NCBI RefSeq assembly: GCF_000972705.2
Contig: NZ_LATL02000311.1
Coordinates: 1-25,329 of the forward strand
Source: Limnoraphis robusta CS-951
Lineage (GTDB): Bacteria > Cyanobacteriota > Cyanobacteriia > Cyanobacteriales > Microcoleaceae
Reading direction: 5' to 3'
Length of the DNA stretch: 25,329 nt
Part shown: piece by piece, positions 23,653 through 25,329 of the stretch
Layout: the number at the start of each line of letters is the position of its first letter
Numbering within the stretch: position 1 is the stretch's first letter
Notes under the pieces: model-generated
Databases searched by the model: none
The model's input: only the letters and a program-made list of their open reading frames with translations
Told to the model about the DNA's origin: nothing
Made by a program: the position numbers and the translations under genes

Positions 23653-23849
23653 GTTTTTTGTCTTTGTTGCTTGTAATCATAATCTTCGTCATAGTCAATT
23701 GTCCCAAATAAATCCAAGACTTTGAGTTGTTTTCGACGTTGAATGTATTCACGCAAAGCCGCTTCAATCAAGAGATTTGCCGTTGAATACTCGCTTAAAG
23801 CAAGAGCTTCTTCAAGCAGTTTTTCATCGATTTTCAGGTTGTTTACCAT
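23649..23849 (-). CDS. vapB: VapB-type antitoxin
   Basis: 66 residues. The N-terminus (NNLKIDEKLLEEALALSEYS) and helix (ANLLIEAALREYIQRRKQL) fit a ribbon-helix-helix-like antitoxin. The acidic aromatic tail (FGTIDYDEDYDYKQQRQ) resembles toxin-wrapping segments of VapB proteins. Antitoxins of this type bind their own promoter and neutralise VapC. Its stop overlaps the toxin start by four bases, the standard coupled arrangement. The antitoxin looks intact although the toxin is broken, which is the order of decay expected for such pairs. Confidence 0.82.
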   Translation of the reverse strand: MVNNLKIDEKLLEEALALSEYSTANLLIEAALREYIQRRKQLKVLDLFGTIDYDEDYDYKQQRQKT

Positions 23850-23896
23850 GTATTTTGTCTAAATCTGACTTACTGATTCCTATGTTAGACAATTCC

Positions 23897-23975
23897 AGAA
23901 AATTTGAGGAGTCAGAAGTCAATCTTGAAGTCTCTCTCACGACTAACCTCTAACTCCTCAGCATCAAGATTCTAT
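23897..23975. repeat. 79-bp direct repeat, copy 1, with pseudoknot-capable arms
   Basis: Agrees with copy 2 at 75 of 79 positions. Two interleaved inverted repeats occur. TGAGGAGT (23905-23912) pairs with ACTCCTCA (23953-23960), and AATCTTGA (23921-23928) pairs with TCAAGATT (23964-23971). The order A-B-A'-B' is that of a pseudoknot. All four differences from copy 2 fall outside the arms. Confidence 0.88.
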
Positions 23976-24190
23976 TGAACAAGAGCCAATTCTAGTAGTT
24001 CAATTTCGCAGCTTGAACCTTTTCAACTGAGATCTATCTTCATTACTCTGACAAATTAACCGATCGCTTCCCACTCAGACTCAAGCTTGACTGTAAGTTA
24101 AGTTTTTCTAATCAATAACTGGAAATCGTTTTGAAAAATAAAAGTTTATGGGTAAAATCGGATTTTTAATTGAGAAAATTTCTTAAATAC
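23976..24190. other. Intergenic stretch without recognised gene
   Basis: About 215 bases of AT-rich sequence between the first 79-bp repeat and the promoter-like site. I see no reading frame, RNA or palindrome worth calling. Confidence 0.4.
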
Positions 24191-24220
24191 TTGACGGAAT
24201 TCTAGGGGTTCTGGTACAAT
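24191..24220 (+). promoter_or_regulatory. Sigma-70-type promoter candidate
   Basis: TTGACG (24191-24196) and TACAAT (24215-24220) are separated by 18 bases, close to consensus. Transcription would start near 24227. The site also shares GAATTCT, CTGGTA and ATGTTAA with the left end before tnpB at 25035-25063, so it may be the left end of an older IS605-type copy. Confidence 0.5.
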
Positions 24221-24493
24221 GTTAAAAACACCACCCAAGGGTTTACTCTGTCTACAGGTCAAAATAGAGCCTACAACCCTTATTCTGTCGTTAAATATCA
24301 GCTTATCCTGACTGAATTTTTAAACAGCGATGCACGAATTTTCAGCTTGAAAGCAAAAGCCCAAAATCGGCATCTTGACAAAATCAAGTATTTGTGCATT
24401 GATCAGTCAACAGGTTTGACCGAAAAACTGGGATACAAGCCTCGTCCTAAAGGCGCGACTTTTATGTTAGAATTATATACGTGGTCATGGTAA
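24206..24493 (+). pseudogene. Orphan 95-codon open frame, fragment of unknown gene
   Basis: A continuous frame without a usable start codon runs from the stop at 24203 to TAA at 24491-24493. Its conceptual product contains YNPYSVVKYQLILTEFLN, IFSLKAKAQNRHLDKIKYL and LGYKPRPKGATFMLELYT. The composition is protein-like (Lys, Leu, Tyr and Asp well distributed), unlike the shadow frames around it. I do not recognise the family. The ATG at 24219 is in another frame and stops after 31 codons, so a frameshift near the start is possible. It may be the remains of a gene cut by the IS-like sequence that follows, or cargo of that element. Confidence 0.35.
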
Positions 24494-24550
24494 TCAACCA
24501 CGCGAAAAACCCAGTCGCCGAAAAGGCAACGAACCTTGAAAACTGAAGTT

Positions 24551-24809
24551 ATGGGGTTCTTCTCTGGAACGCTTGAGAAGGTAAAAACTAGCCTGCGGCA
24601 ACGCTGCGCGTACAAGCACCAAGTACCAGAGAAACCAAGAGTTTTTTTAGGGTTTCAAACTGTACCGAAGGGCATTCGGAAACAGGCTTCTGGAATGGAG
24701 TAAAACGTTTGGGGAGAGATCCGTCTCTGGTATAAATAAGGAAACTTATTTATATTAAGTGGACTCGCTGAACCAAGAATCCCCGCCTTAAAAGGCGTGG
24801 GAGTGTCAA
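24551..24809 (+). mobile_element. IS200/IS605-type 3' end remnant with omegaRNA-like hairpins
   Basis: The right end, an AGAATCCCCGCC-type stem then GGAGTGTCAA (24777-24809), is typical of the 3' ends of cyanobacterial IS605/IS1341 elements. Going 3', successive hairpins are CCGAA/TTCGG (24665-24679), AGAGA/TCTCT (24715-24728), a perfect 10-bp stem with GAAA loop (24731-24754), and CGCCTT/AAGGCG extended by CCC/GGG (24781-24801). In such elements this region supplies the TnpB guide RNA scaffold. A frame from 24551 (MGFFSGTLEKVK...) may be a decayed tnpB C-terminus, with an internal TAA at 24701. No tnpB body lies upstream. Confidence 0.6.
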
Positions 24810-24816
24810 AAAAAGA

Positions 24817-24895
24817 AGAAAATTTGAGGAGTCAGAAATTAATCTTGAAGTCTCCCTCACGACTTACCTCTAACTCCTCAGCATCAAGATTCTAT
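24817..24895. repeat. 79-bp direct repeat, copy 2, with pseudoknot-capable arms
   Basis: Second copy, exactly 920 bases from the first and directly after the IS605-type right end. The four 8-base arms (TGAGGAGT, AATCTTGA, ACTCCTCA, TCAAGATT) are all unchanged; the four substitutions lie in the segments between them. Confidence 0.88.
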
Positions 24896-25018
24896 CGTAA
24901 TGGAGCAATCTTGTCTGCGACCATAATCAAAGATTTGGTCGTAGGTGAATTGCGACCAACAAAAAAGACTCGGTTTTGGGAAGCCCGTCTGAAGTTTTCC
25001 TGTACAAAAGTCTAACGG

Positions 25019-25064
25019 GTTAACATAACAGGATAGAATTCTGGTAATATTCCAGTATGTTAAC
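25019..25064 (+). promoter_or_regulatory. IS605-type left-end hairpin containing the tnpB start codon
   Basis: GTTAACATA (25019-25027) pairs with TATGTTAAC (25056-25064), and inside it CTGG (25041-25044) with CCAG (25052-25055). The right arms are contiguous, so this is one imperfect hairpin with a 13-base bulge on the left. The ATG of tnpB (25057) lies in the right arm. Confidence 0.6.
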
Positions 25065-25329
25065 ACTAACCTACGAATTTAAGTTAATCCCCTCTCAAAA
25101 GCAGATTGCCATCATTGAGAATATGTTGGCAGTCTGTAGAAAGGTGTGGAATTATGCCTTAAGAGAGCGGAAAGACTGGATAAACAGTAGGAAGTGTGCA
25201 ATTAATTCTTGTTCATACAACAAGAATACATCATCTCAGCAGATACCCCTTACCCCAACTACAACGTACAAGCCGCGAATCTAACCAAGTCGAAGAAAAC
25301 TAACCCAGAACTTAAGAAAGTAAATGCTC
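25057..25329 (+). pseudogene. tnpB: TnpB (IS605/IS1341-type RNA-guided nuclease), frameshifted and cut by window end
   Basis: The first 53 or so residues read MLTLTYEFKLIPSQKQIAII..., then AVCRKVWNYALRERKDWINS, the conserved N-terminus of TnpB. After SCS near 25213 the frame diverges and stops at 25284. In the shifted frame the protein continues as QQEYIISADTPYPNYNVQAA and TNPELKKVNA to the window end. One base missing near 25213-25215 explains this. TnpB is the RNA-guided endonuclease of IS200/IS605 elements. No tnpA precedes it. The catalytic RuvC part lies beyond the window, so whether the rest is intact is unknown. Confidence 0.85.

Noticed and set aside
24403..24615. 70-codon minus-strand open frame
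   Set aside because: No recognisable domain, and it lies opposite the orphan frame and the IS605-type end.
24797..25015. 72-codon open frame crossing the second 79-bp repeat
   Set aside because: It begins within the IS right-end hairpin and runs through the repeat; no ribosome binding site or domain.

Overview
The window looks like chromosomal DNA of a cyanobacterium, probably a filamentous one. The octamer GCGATCGC (HIP1) recurs through the coding regions. Several genes belong to families largely confined to cyanobacteria: a DUF3155 protein, a CCB1-type cytochrome b6f maturation factor and a 2-oxoglutarate decarboxylase beside succinate-semialdehyde dehydrogenase. I cannot name the genus from sequence alone.

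Layout. 1-1652: a YciI-like protein, a small signal recognition particle RNA (about 637-736) with no reading frame, a phasin-like coiled-coil protein and an acidic protein with a Cys/His C-terminus. 1762-5672: a DEAH helicase resembling the restriction enzyme of DNA phosphorothioation (dnd) systems, a foldback repeat, an 80-residue protein and a DndD-type SMC/Rad50-like ATPase. dndA, B, C and E are not in the window. 5749-8806: a small exported protein, then lpxC, fabZ and lpxA for lipid A and fatty acid synthesis. 9053-13232, minus strand: a four-carbon acid sugar kinase family protein, two consecutive two-helix membrane proteins (one SLATT-like) and a GAF histidine kinase. 13611-16928: DUF3155 with a TTG start and a good terminator, then on the minus strand a CCB1-like protein, a PadR regulator whose start lies in a hexamer repeat, a membrane-bound M41 peptidase without an AAA domain and a VanY-type carboxypeptidase. 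17379-18456: an AEC transporter and tRNA-Glu(UUC) facing each other across a bidirectional terminator. 18799-23038: succinate-semialdehyde dehydrogenase and 2-oxoglutarate decarboxylase, which together close the cyanobacterial TCA cycle, two tandem 62-bp hairpin repeats and exonuclease III.

23152 to the end is a mobile-element and decay zone. A vapBC toxin-antitoxin locus has its toxin split by a 100-bp TA-flanked element; removing the element and one TA restores a continuous frame. The toxin's first catalytic Asp is also Asn. Two 79-bp repeats, each able to form the same pseudoknot, bracket a segment with a promoter-like site, an orphan reading frame and a highly structured IS200/IS605-type 3' end. 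A frameshifted tnpB begins at 25057 and runs off the window.

Most interesting points: the dnd-like gene set without its sulfur-transfer genes, the doubly disabled vapC, the repeated pseudoknot element, the structured IS605/omegaRNA-like remnant without an intact tnpB, and the paired two-helix membrane proteins. All family calls come from reading the sequence; no database search was run.
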